Shown in pieces: positions 1 to 7,429 of a stretch of 15,327 bases of DNA. Position numbers and translations under genes: made by a program. This DNA comes from Burkholderiales bacterium (lineage in GTDB: Bacteria > Pseudomonadota > Gammaproteobacteria > Burkholderiales > SG8-41), in contig SYEN01000071.1 in assembly GCA_005800795.1 (NCBI GenBank), forward strand, positions 1 through 15,327. The letters are read 5' to 3'. Numbering within the stretch: position 1 is the first letter of the stretch; the number at the start of each line of letters is the position of its first letter. The notes below the pieces were generated by a model, which was not told the origin of the DNA, did not search any database, and saw only the letters and a list, made by a program, of their open reading frames with translations.

Positions 1-789
1 GTGTTTTTGCGGGCAGTGGTTTAAACACCGGACGCGGGCGGCGCCATTGGCAACGAAATCGTAGTGCGCGCGCAACCCGACGGTTACACCATCCTCATCG
101 GGGCATCAAGCTATGCTTCAAACGCGGCCCTCTACAAATTGCCCTACGACCCGATCAAGGGTATCACCGCCGTAACTTTGCTCGCACGCGGGCCGTTCAT
201 CGTTTCGGTCCACCCTTCGGTTAAAGCCTCCAATTTGAAAGAGTTTCTCGATGTGGCCCGCGCGAAACCCGGCGCGCTGACGTTCGGCTCATCCGGCACC
301 GGCAGCGTGCCGCATTTGGCGACAGAATTATTCCGGCAATTGGCCAAACTGGATTTGATGCACGCGCCGTACAAGGGCGATGCGCCTGCCGTCACGGATT
401 TGCTGGGCGGGCACATCCAGATTTATTTTGGCGGCGCGCTGGTGATGGCCCCACACATCACTGCCGGCAAGCTGCGCGGGCTGGCCGTCACCACTGAAAA
501 ACGTTCGGCGGTGATGGGCGACCTGCCGGCACTCGCCGAGATGGTGCCGGGTTATTCTTCGACTACCTGGTTTGGCCTTTGGGTGCCGCAAAACACCCCC
601 AAGGCCATCGTTGACCGTCTCAATCAGGCGGCCGGCCGTGCGCTCAAGCTGCCTGATGTGCAGGAACGCCTGCGCACCAACGCCTACGAACCCGGACACA
701 ACTCGCCCGAGGTATTCAACCGCTTCATCGCGGAAGAAATCGCCAAGTATTCGGGGGTGGTGAAGAACGGGAATATCAAGGTAGAGTGA
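1..789 (+). CDS. Bug/TctC-family periplasmic solute-binding protein, 5'-truncated, with in-frame stop near its damaged start
   Basis: This is the C-terminal three quarters of a Bug/TctC receptor, the periplasmic binding subunit linked to tripartite tricarboxylate transporters; the ligand is probably a carboxylic acid but cannot be named. Family marks in order: a glycine-rich loop (AGGAIGNEIV) at 37-66, then QPDGYT, the VHPSV segment, a GSSGTGSVPHLATELF stretch, the HAPYKGDAPAV loop that contacts ligand carboxylates, and the usual closing helix. Signal peptide and first lobe strand are missing because the gene runs off the left edge. The frame has a TAA at 22-24, exactly where homologues have the residues after VV in the VVxNRPGAGG motif, and one codon appears lost there. 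The longest clean reading frame starts at a GTG at 64, but homology begins before it, so 64 is not a true start. The 5' edge is either mutated or a low-quality contig end. It converges on the ThDP enzyme gene. Confidence 0.85.
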
Positions 790-792
790 ACG

Positions 793-819
793 TTCTCCCT
801 CCCCTGCGGGGAAAGAGAA
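793..819. terminator. Hairpin between convergent genes, possible bidirectional terminator
   Basis: TTCTC (793-797) pairs with GAGAA (815-819) and CCCC (801-804) pairs with GGGG (808-811) around a TGC loop, with a short internal bulge. It lies in the 38-base gap between two genes that end facing each other. There is no good T-tract on either side, so termination efficiency is uncertain. Confidence 0.45.
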
Positions 820-827
820 TGTCCAAA

Positions 828-2504
828 TTACTGCTTGAACACCACCGGCGCCAGGGTGTTCTGATCGATCATCACATCAATCAGTGCGGGCTTGCCGCTC
901 GCCAATGCACGCGTGATCGCGCCTTCGAGTTCGCCCGGTTCGGTAACGCGCTCGCCATACGCGCCGAAGACTTTCGCCAGATCGCCAAAGTTGGGGTTCT
1001 TGTAATCCACCGCGAAAAAGCGCCCGCCGAAATGTTCGTTCTGGAACGCGCGTTCGTTGCCGAGGCCCTCGTCGTTGAAAATCACGTGCACCACCGCGAT
1101 GTTCTCGCGAACCGCGGTTTCAAGTTCGCCGATGTTGCACATGATGCCCATGTCGCCAGAGGCGGAGATCACCGGGCGCTCCGGGCACGCGAGCTTGGCG
1201 CCCAGCGCTATCGGAAACGAACCGCCCACCGAGGCCCAGTCGTCGATGCACATGAACGTGAACGGCTCGTAGCTCTTGAAGTAGCTGCGCACATGTTTGC
1301 CGCCATTGCCGGCATCGACCACGCACACGCCGTTCTTCGGAAGCACTTTGCGGATGCAGTGCGCCACCCATTGTGATTGAATCGGCGTGGTTTCAGAGCG
1401 CAGCACGCCATTCAATTCCGCATCAAACTCAGCGCGTGCCTTGGCCACATCCACCCAGGGCTTGCGCGGCGCTGCCTTGCCGCTGCGTTCGATCAACCCC
1501 TTGATGAAACTTGCCGACGAGCCGGCGACGCCCAGCTCCACCGGGAACACAATGCCGATCTGGCCGGGCGCCGAAGTGTGATGAATGATTTTCGCGTCCT
1601 TGCTGAACACGCCGTATTTGTACATCGTCGAGAACACATCGAAATGCGAACCGACGGCGATGATGACATCAGCCTTGGGCGCATTTTTATTGGCACTGCT
1701 GAAGCCATTACGGCCCAGCGGCCCTAGCGTGAGCGGATGCGTGGAGGGGAACCCATCCGGCGAATACTGCAGCACCGCCACCGGGATGCCCGTCGCGGTG
1801 GCGAGCTTTTCCATTTCGCCGATGACCTGTTCTTTCATCACGCCGCGGCCCACCACGAACATCGGGTGCTCGGCCTTGCTGATTAATGCCCATGCTGCGT
1901 CCAGTTGACCGGGATCACACACTGCGGGCACCGTGGCACGATAAGCGGCAGGGGAGATCGGCTCCGGCTTAACCTGTTGTAGCATGACTTCATTGGGCGC
2001 TTCCAGATGCGTCGGGCCTTGCGGCTCAGTCATGGCCACGCGGAATGCCTTACGCACCATTTCCTGAATGCGCTCGGGATACGGAATGCTGTAGGCCCAC
2101 TTGGTGATCGGCTTCATGAACGGAATCTGATCGAGATCCTGCGTGGCGTCGCGCTCGCGCATATCGCTTTCCTGCACGCCGCAGATGCTGATCAGCGGCA
2201 CATTGCCCTTGTTGGCGGCGGCAATCGCGGTTACCAGATTGGTGACGCCCGGCCCTTCGGTGGCCGTCACCACCGCTGGCGCATTACGCGCTCGCGCGAA
2301 GCCCAGCGCCATAAACGCCGCGCCCTGCTCGTGGCGCGTGAGGATGAAGCGTATCTGTGGCGTCTCGCGCAGTACATCAAGGAAAGCGAGATTTTGCGTG
2401 CCGGGAATGCCGAACACGTGATCAATGCCTTCGCGCAGCAACGCATCAACGAGTGCCCGTGAGCCTGTGATGGTGCCACTTTTGTTGTTGTCAGTGCCGT
2501 CCAT
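828..2504 (-). CDS. Thiamine-diphosphate-dependent enzyme, acetolactate synthase / benzoylformate decarboxylase-like
   Basis: A 558-aa cytoplasmic enzyme of the ThDP-dependent 2-oxoacid decarboxylase/synthase family. The N-terminal pyrimidine-binding domain (about 12-180) holds FGIPGTQN and the activating glutamate E59 in TRHEQGAAFMA. A central Rossmann-like domain (about 195-335) follows, then the C-terminal diphosphate-binding domain (about 370-550). That domain has the cofactor signature starting SGDMGIMCNIGELETA and closing with FND; the usual GDG is GDM here, but the metal-binding Asp and Asn are kept. Length fits the family (530-600 aa). Substrate cannot be assigned: a 2-oxo acid is expected, and a real acetolactate synthase role is unlikely without a small subunit nearby. 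The start ATG has only a weak GGGACGG upstream. The gene follows the dienelactone hydrolase gene on the same strand after 60 bases, and that gap holds an AT-rich repeated motif. Confidence 0.88.
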   Translation of the reverse strand: MDGTDNNKSGTITGSRALVDALLREGIDHVFGIPGTQNLAFLDVLRETPQIRFILTRHEQGAAFMALGFARARNAPAVVTATEGPGVTNLVTAIAAANKGNVPLISICGVQESDMRERDATQDLDQIPFMKPITKWAYSIPYPERIQEMVRKAFRVAMTEPQGPTHLEAPNEVMLQQVKPEPISPAAYRATVPAVCDPGQLDAAWALISKAEHPMFVVGRGVMKEQVIGEMEKLATATGIPVAVLQYSPDGFPSTHPLTLGPLGRNGFSSANKNAPKADVIIAVGSHFDVFSTMYKYGVFSKDAKIIHHTSAPGQIGIVFPVELGVAGSSASFIKGLIERSGKAAPRKPWVDVAKARAEFDAELNGVLRSETTPIQSQWVAHCIRKVLPKNGVCVVDAGNGGKHVRSYFKSYEPFTFMCIDDWASVGGSFPIALGAKLACPERPVISASGDMGIMCNIGELETAVRENIAVVHVIFNDEGLGNERAFQNEHFGGRFFAVDYKNPNFGDLAKVFGAYGERVTEPGELEGAITRALASGKPALIDVMIDQNTLAPVVFKQ

Positions 2505-2519
2505 GCTGTCCGTCCCGTA

Positions 2520-2550
2520 ATTAAATTAATCAATTAAAACAGCTACTTAT
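2520..2550 (-). promoter_or_regulatory. AT-rich repeated intergenic motif, copy A (upstream of ThDP enzyme gene)
   Basis: Read on the minus strand this block runs TAAGTAGCTGTTTTAATTG then ATTAATTTAAT. It aligns without gaps to similar blocks at 7176-7205, 9673-9698 and 14475-14505. It ends 16 bases before the ATG of the ThDP enzyme gene and reads in the same direction. It also contains TTAATTGATTAA, a near-palindrome. TTGATA just upstream, with ATTAAT 17 bases later, could be a sigma-70 promoter. An operator or promoter role is inference. Confidence 0.45.
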
Positions 2551-2564
2551 CAAAATAGCCCCAT

Positions 2565-3452
2565 TTACCGCAGATGCTTGTTGAAAAACGCCACGGTGCG
2601 CTCCCACGACAGCTTCGCAGCTGCCTCGTCAAAGCGCGGCGTGGTGTCGTTGTGAAACCCGTGCTGCGTGTTCGGATAGCTGAAATGTTCAAAGCGCACG
2701 TTATTGGCTTTCATCGCTTCTTCGTACGTGGGATGTCCATCGTTGATACGCTGATCATCGGAGGCGTTATGTATCATGATGGCCGCCTTGATTTTTGGCA
2801 CATCGCCAGCCGCCGGCTGCACACCGTAGTAGGCCACACCAGCCCCCATGTCGGGAAAGCGCGTGGCAAACAAATTGACTATGCCACCGCCGAAACAAAA
2901 TCCGACCGAGCCCCACTTGCCGCTGAACTCAGGCCGCGCCTTTAACACCGACACAGCGGTAGCCAAGTCCTCAATGCGCTTTTTGGTGTCCTGCTTGGCA
3001 AATAGCGCACGCCCCTTGTCCTCGTCGCCCGGATAACCGCCGACGGGGAACAGGGCATCCGGCGCAAACGCAACGAAATTGAGCGACGCCAGCCGCCGCG
3101 CGACATCTTCGATATACGGATTCAGACCGCGGTTTTCGTGGATCACCACCACGCCCGGCAGCTTGCCCCCCGCCTTGGCGGGCTGCACCAGATACCCGCG
3201 CATTTTGCCGTGGCCCTGTGGCGAATCGTAGTCAACCCATTCTGTTTTTATGCGCGGATCTTCCTTTTTCACCTGCTGCGCCCAGGCGAAATTGGGGGTC
3301 AACGCTTCCAGCATCAACGCTGCAGTAAAGCCGCCGGTGGCAAACTTCGCCGCGCCGTCGAGAAACTCGCGGCGCGTCCGGGTACCGTGCACGTATCCGT
3401 CGAACAATCTCAACACCTCGGGGAGAAAATCACTGGCTTTCAAGCGATCCAT
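2565..3452 (-). CDS. Dienelactone hydrolase family protein with Tat signal
   Basis: A 295-aa alpha/beta hydrolase of the dienelactone hydrolase family, which opens enol-lactones or hydrolyses esters with a Cys-Asp-His triad. The nucleophile is C186 in GFCFGGG, the acid is D232 or D233 in HNASDDQRIN, and the base is H264 in NTQHGFHND. E106 in HENRGLNPY matches the conserved Glu that positions the nucleophile. Residues 25-31 (RTRREFL) followed by a hydrophobic stretch and AWA|QQ near 58 form a twin-arginine signal peptide with a long N-region, so export to the periplasm as a folded enzyme is likely. The start ATG has a strong AAGGAG seven bases upstream. It is divergent from the caspase-like gene and lies 60 bases upstream of the ThDP enzyme gene, perhaps in one transcript. 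The exact substrate is unknown. Confidence 0.9.
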   Translation of the reverse strand: MDRLKASDFLPEVLRLFDGYVHGTRTRREFLDGAAKFATGGFTAALMLEALTPNFAWAQQVKKEDPRIKTEWVDYDSPQGHGKMRGYLVQPAKAGGKLPGVVVIHENRGLNPYIEDVARRLASLNFVAFAPDALFPVGGYPGDEDKGRALFAKQDTKKRIEDLATAVSVLKARPEFSGKWGSVGFCFGGGIVNLFATRFPDMGAGVAYYGVQPAAGDVPKIKAAIMIHNASDDQRINDGHPTYEEAMKANNVRFEHFSYPNTQHGFHNDTTPRFDEAAAKLSWERTVAFFNKHLR

Positions 3453-3664
3453 GTCATGTCTCCTTGGGGCACTATTCGAAATTAAGGGTTTTCACGCAAT
3501 TGAAATTCATCAAAGTAGGGGACGAACGCGAAAGCTTCCGCCAGCCGCGTGCCGCCGTCAAGCAACTTTGCACATCGTGGCACGGAAGAATCGCGCCACC
3601 CGCGCGCGCCACGGGTAAAATATCCGGAACGGGTTGCCTAACCGGCTCACGGGAGCAGAAACAC

Positions 3665-5059
3665 ATGAAATCAACGCATCTCATACGAATTCTGCTTGTA
3701 TTTTGCGCCGCTGTGACCATGCCCGCACTAGCGCAACAAAAGGGCACCTCCGGTGGAGGCGAACAGCGCGTGGCGCTGGTCATCGGCAACGGTCAGTACA
3801 AGGATTCGCCGCTGCTAAATCCGGTTAACGACGCACGCGCCATCGCCAAGGCGCTGACCGCCTCCGGCTTCAAGGTCACCGTCAGCGAAAACGCCGGTCA
3901 GAAGGATATGCAACTCGCCATGCGTGACTTCGGCGATGCGCTGAAGAACGGCGGCGTGGGTCTTTTCTACTACGCGGGGCACGGCATGCAGGTGAAGGGG
4001 CGCAATTTTCTGATTCCGGTCGATGCGCAGATACAGCGCGAGGACGAAGTCGCGTACAACAGCGTCGATGCTAGCTAGGTGCTCGACAAGATGGAGGCCG
4101 CCAACAACCGGCTCAACATCGTGATCCTCGATGCATGCCGCAATAATCCGTTTGCGCGCAGCTTTCGCTCCGGCGGCGCAGGGCTGGCGCAGATGGATGC
4201 GCCCGTCGGCACGCTGATTGCCTTTGCCACGGCGCCGGGCTCGGTGGCGAGCGACGGCGATGGGCAGAACGGCCTTTACACCCAGCACTTGCTGCAATCA
4301 CTGCAAAAGCCCGGCGCGAAAATCGAGGATGTGTTCAAGAACGTGCGCGCGGCCGTGCGTAAGGATTCGGGCGGCAAGCAGATTCCGTGGGAAAGCACGT
4401 CGCTGGAAGGCGATTTCATATTTATACCGATGCCGCCCACGCCGGCTGCGGTTGCCAACGTGGCATCGGCCGCTTCCATGGGAAAAATCGACAGCATTCC
4501 ATTGCCGCAATTGAAAGTCGGCGACGCTTGGGAATACCAGTATATCGACATGTTGAGCGGTTCGGTGATCGAAAAGTTCACGCGCAGACTGACCAGCGTG
4601 ACCGCCGATGAATTGCGATTCGGCGGATATGTCACCGACAAAGCATTGCGCTTGATTCGCCACAGCCGTGAGGGCAAGGTCGTCCTGACATGGGCGCCAA
4701 AACAACCCCACTACGAGTTTCCAATGCACGTCGGAAAAGCCTGGTCCGCAGTTGGCGTGGTGGACAACGAACGGCTCACGTCCGAACACAATTTCAATTT
4801 CAAGGTTTTGCGACAGGAACAAATACTGGTTCCAGCGGGCGTGTTCGATACGCTGCGCGTGGAAGGCACGTCAAAATACAAAACCAAAATGAAAAAGGAT
4901 GGAGCCAGCGGCGAGGGCAGCTCCACTTATCGCTACTGGTTCAGCCCGGTAACCGGATACTTTGTTGCGTTTGAGTTCGAGGAAACGAACTGGAAAGGCG
5001 TGGTTCACAAGAAAGAGCGTACTGAGCTGCTGTCGTACAAACGCGATGTGGCGAAGTAA
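3665..5059 (+). pseudogene. Secreted caspase-like (peptidase C14) protein interrupted by an in-frame TAG
   Basis: The start is the ATG at 3665, nine bases after GGGAG. Residues 1-24 are a signal peptide ending ALA|QQ. The caspase fold starts with RVALVIGNGQY and carries the catalytic His in YYAGHGMQ (H106). Codon 138 is TAG (4076-4078), and the same frame then continues VLDKMEAANNRLN and the catalytic Cys in ILDACRNNP (C158), through GLYTQHLL to about residue 255. A Pro/Ala linker leads to a beta-rich C-terminal domain (about 276-465) of unknown role. Bacterial caspase-like proteins (metacaspase/orthocaspase group) are cysteine peptidases or dead homologues. One base change, CAG to TAG, explains the break, since the frame is otherwise intact for 465 codons. 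The N-terminal piece would be exported without Cys, and a piece restarted at GTG 4079 would have no signal and no His. Recent inactivation, stop readthrough or a base-call error all fit. Confidence 0.85.
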
Positions 5060-5067
5060 CGCTAAAG

Positions 5068-5113
5068 GTCAGGTTAAGTGCAATCCCTGACTGCGGCACT
5101 ACACTTGCGCCGC
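5068..5113. terminator. Weak hairpins between convergent genes
   Basis: GTCAGG (5068-5073) can pair with CCTGAC (5086-5091), and GCGGC (5093-5097) can pair with GCCGC (5109-5113). They lie in the 59-base gap where the caspase-like gene and the enolase-superfamily gene end facing each other. Neither is followed by a T-tract, so a terminator role is only a suggestion. Confidence 0.25.
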
Positions 5114-5118
5114 GACCG

Positions 5119-6348
5119 CTACCCCCACAATTGTTTCGGCTGCGCCATTTGCTTGGCGTGCGCGACCTTGTTGGCGTCCCACACATGCGCGCGCGCGACT
5201 TCCTCCACGATGGCCGTGCCCCAGCCCGGCCGCTTAGGAATAATCATATGGCCGTCGACAATCGCCGGCGCGTGCGTTACCAGTTCATCTTTCCACGGCA
5301 CATCGTCGATGTCGATTTCCATGATGCGCACATTGTGCAGCGTCGCGCACAGCGCGGCGCTCATGTGCGTTGAGAGATGGCTGTAATGATTGTGCGGGCC
5401 GATGTTGTGGCCGAATGTCGCGGCGAGGTCGCCGACTTTTTTGCCCTGCACAATACCGTTCCAAGGCACATCGATCATAAACATATCCGCCGCGTGCTTC
5501 TGGAAAAACGGCAGATACTCTTTCATATGGATCAGCGTTTCACCGGTGCAAATGCGCGTACAGGTCGATTGTTTCACTTGCAGCAGGGCATCTGCATCGT
5601 GGGTGTCGATTTCCAGCCAGTGCAGGTTGAACGGCTCAAGCGCCTTGGCTATGCGCGCACAGGCTTCAGGCTTGAAGTGCCAGTTCAGATCAAGGTTGAT
5701 GTCAAAATCTGGCCCTACCGCGTCGCGCAGCGTGCCGATGTGCGTGACCAGGTGATCAATCAGCGCGTTGGGCGCCCATTCGTCGTTCGGCCCCATCTGT
5801 AAACCGAAACCGCCAAAGCCGCTCATCCACGTGCCGTTCTGTCCCGGCATCACGATGTTGGTTTTGAGCGCGGTGAAGCCGCGCGCGACCACTTCCTTGC
5901 CCAGCGCGTAAACGTCCGCCCAACTGTTGATCGGTGGCGCGCCCACCATGTCGTGATGGCGCACGCGCGTGGTGCCGCAGTGCGACCAGTACAGCCGCAC
6001 CTTGTCGCGCGTCGGCCCGCCCAAGAGTTCTACCACCGAAATATTGCGCGCCTGCGCGGCGATATCCACCAGCGCGCATTCGATACCGGCGATCCCGCGG
6101 GCGGTGATGCCGCCGGGGCTGGAGCGCGTGATGCGCATCATGTCCATGAAGCGCATCTCGTAAGCGCAGGGGTCTTTGCCCAACAGCAGCGGCGTGAGAT
6201 CGCGCACCATGCCTTCCACTGCGTTGGTGACGCGGTAATCGGAACACTCACCCCAGCCGGTCAGCCCCGCGTCGGTTTCAACTTTCACATACGTCCACGC
6301 GCGCCAGCCGCCATCGACGACGAAGGTTTCCAGCTTGGTGATTTTCAT
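5119..6348 (-). CDS. Enolase-superfamily (mandelate racemase/muconate lactonizing type) dehydratase or racemase
   Basis: A 409-aa cytoplasmic enzyme. The N-terminal capping domain (1-120) has the typical TYVKVETDAGLTGWGE opening and IAGIECALVDIAAQ. The barrel domain supplies the three metal ligands D220 (NLDLNWHF), E246 (HWLEID) and E270 (TGETLI). D293 (MIDVPWNG) and H319 (IGPHNHYSH) make a likely His-Asp dyad of the mandelate racemase subgroup. Such enzymes abstract the alpha-proton of a carboxylate, most often to dehydrate a sugar acid; galactonate-dehydratase-like activity is one option, but the substrate cannot be read from sequence. A very good ribosome site, GGGGAGAGGA, precedes the ATG. 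The gene begins 11 bases after the SDR gene stop, so the two are very likely co-transcribed and may act in one pathway. Confidence 0.9.
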   Translation of the reverse strand: MKITKLETFVVDGGWRAWTYVKVETDAGLTGWGECSDYRVTNAVEGMVRDLTPLLLGKDPCAYEMRFMDMMRITRSSPGGITARGIAGIECALVDIAAQARNISVVELLGGPTRDKVRLYWSHCGTTRVRHHDMVGAPPINSWADVYALGKEVVARGFTALKTNIVMPGQNGTWMSGFGGFGLQMGPNDEWAPNALIDHLVTHIGTLRDAVGPDFDINLDLNWHFKPEACARIAKALEPFNLHWLEIDTHDADALLQVKQSTCTRICTGETLIHMKEYLPFFQKHAADMFMIDVPWNGIVQGKKVGDLAATFGHNIGPHNHYSHLSTHMSAALCATLHNVRIMEIDIDDVPWKDELVTHAPAIVDGHMIIPKRPGWGTAIVEEVARAHVWDANKVAHAKQMAQPKQLWG

Positions 6349-6359
6349 GGTCCTCTCCC

Positions 6360-7151
6360 CTATAAAACGGACCGCACCAGCCCGCCATCCACGCGTATGG
6401 TCGTGCCGGTGATGTAACTCGACTTGCCCGAAGCCAGAAACGCCACCAGATTCGCCAGCTCGCGCGGTTCGCCGATGCGGCCCACGGCGGTTTCCCTGGC
6501 GCGTTCTTCGAGCATTTTCTCCAGCGAGATGCCGAGTTCCTTCGCCCGCGCGGTGACGTTGCCGAGCATGCGTTCCGACAGCAGCGAACCGGGTGCAATG
6601 TTATTCACCAAAATACCATCGCGGCCGACTTCATCAGCAAGACTTTTCGCCCACGCCACCACGCCCATGCGCGTGGCGCCGGATAGCGCGAGATTCGGTA
6701 TCGGCTGATACACCGTGCTGGCGAGGATGTTGAGGATGCGACCGCTTTTTTGCTTGCGCATATGCGGCAGCACCTCGCGCGCCATGCGTGCAAAGAAAAA
6801 CAGCGAACGCTCGACGGCCACCGACCATTGCTCCTCGGTGGCATCAAAAGATTTCGCCAGCGGCGGCCCGCCGGAGTTGCTGACCAGCACGTCGACGCGG
6901 CCGAACTTTTCAGCGGCGCTGGCCACCAGCTTTTGGATCACCGCGTTTTTTTCCAGATCACCGGCAAAGGTCATGATCTCGGCCTGCGTTTTGGCGCGTA
7001 TCGCGGCAGCGGCCTGATCCAGGTCGGCCTGCGTACGGCTGCACATCACCACTTTCATGCCTTCCTCGGCCAGCACTTCCGCGCACGCACGGCCCAGCCC
7101 CTTGCTCGCCCCGCCGACAATGGCAACCTTGTTTTTAAGTTCCAGATCCAT
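6360..7151 (-). CDS. SDR-family oxidoreductase with non-canonical active site
   Basis: A 263-aa Rossmann-fold short-chain dehydrogenase/reductase-like protein. The nucleotide loop is VGGASKGLG (residues 12-20; Gly instead of the usual Thr in TGxxxGxG), followed by AGDL (63-66), NSGG (92-95) and a C-terminal ITGTTIRVDGG. S145 sits in the catalytic-Ser position (ILASTVYQPIPN), but the YxxxK catalytic pair is replaced by S157-x3-R161 in ALSGATRMGVVAWAKSLA. This matches an atypical SDR subgroup that I recall as 'BKR-like SDR-like', known to lack a perfect tetrad, so it is probably a family trait and not damage. The exact reaction is unknown. A weak AAAGGG precedes the ATG. It is the first gene of a two-gene unit with the enolase-superfamily dehydratase downstream (11-base gap), suggesting oxidation or reduction of a related hydroxy acid or sugar. 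Confidence 0.88.
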   Translation of the reverse strand: MDLELKNKVAIVGGASKGLGRACAEVLAEEGMKVVMCSRTQADLDQAAAAIRAKTQAEIMTFAGDLEKNAVIQKLVASAAEKFGRVDVLVSNSGGPPLAKSFDATEEQWSVAVERSLFFFARMAREVLPHMRKQKSGRILNILASTVYQPIPNLALSGATRMGVVAWAKSLADEVGRDGILVNNIAPGSLLSERMLGNVTARAKELGISLEKMLEERARETAVGRIGEPRELANLVAFLASGKSSYITGTTIRVDGGLVRSVL

Positions 7152-7175
7152 AAGACGCCCTTTAAGGTAGATTTA

Positions 7176-7205
7176 CTAAGTATTTGATTTAATTGATTAT
7201 TTTAT
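7176..7205 (+). promoter_or_regulatory. AT-rich repeated intergenic motif, copy B
   Basis: The plus strand reads CTAAGTATTTGATTTAATTG then ATTATTTTAT. Sixteen bases (7177-7192) are repeated exactly, in inverted orientation, at 9682-9697. The last 22 bases match the block at 14484-14505 with three differences. It lies just upstream of the SDR gene (minus strand, ATG at 7151) but reads away from it. TTGATT occurs twice, nine bases apart. An operator or promoter role is inferred from recurrence. Confidence 0.45.
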
Positions 7206-7429
7206 GCACCATCCGCAACCATGAAACGATGAAACCATGCGCACCATTTCGTCCGTGAGCGCAGACGGGCTGCCCGCCGCCGCCCGTCTGAAAACGATGA
7301 TGGTATCGCTGTCTGCGTTTGCCACATACAACATTTTGCCTCGGGACTTGCGTTGGGCAGGCAGCCGGCGCAGGCGCACAGGATTGCCGTCATCTACAGC
7401 GATCCTGCGAACCTGTCCCGGAAAAACCG
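7197..7429 (-). pseudogene. Remnant of a lactonase-type (YVTN-like) beta-propeller C-terminus
   Basis: On the minus strand, one frame ending with a stop at 7197-7199 reads RRIAVDD, then a scrambled stretch, then GKMLYVANADSDTIIVF, then SALTDEMVRMVSS. This resembles the last blade of 6-phosphogluconolactonase-like propellers: a PxGKxLYVAN.DSDTI.VF strand, a loop with xALTPTG, then VRxxSP. The preceding blades are absent, because the frame runs directly into the end of the upstream enolase-superfamily gene. No start codon with a ribosome site is visible. I read it as the 3' stub of a deleted lactonase gene. A lactonase next to sugar-acid dehydratases would make pathway sense. Chance resemblance in a short frame is the alternative. 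Confidence 0.4.

Noticed and set aside
786..1376. 196-residue plus-strand open frame following the first Bug gene
   Set aside because: It lies opposite the well-supported ThDP enzyme and has Ala/His/Arg-rich low-information composition.
3600..3625. TAAAAT near 3616 as the -10 of the caspase-like gene
   Set aside because: No acceptable -35 is present at 16-18 bases upstream, so it was not listed as a promoter.
3464..3664. Extended N-terminus of the caspase-like gene starting at 3464
   Set aside because: The residues are not protein-like, and a clear GGGAG plus signal peptide marks the start at 3665; the stretch is the divergent promoter gap.
4076..4078. TAG read as pyrrolysine or programmed readthrough
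   Set aside because: Nothing nearby suggests a recoding element, and the position fits a simple Gln-codon mutation; kept only as a remote alternative.
7184..7197. TTGAT...GAT resembling an FNR/CRP-type box
   Set aside because: The FNR consensus needs the inverted half ATCAA at fixed spacing; here the second half is a direct TTGATT repeat.
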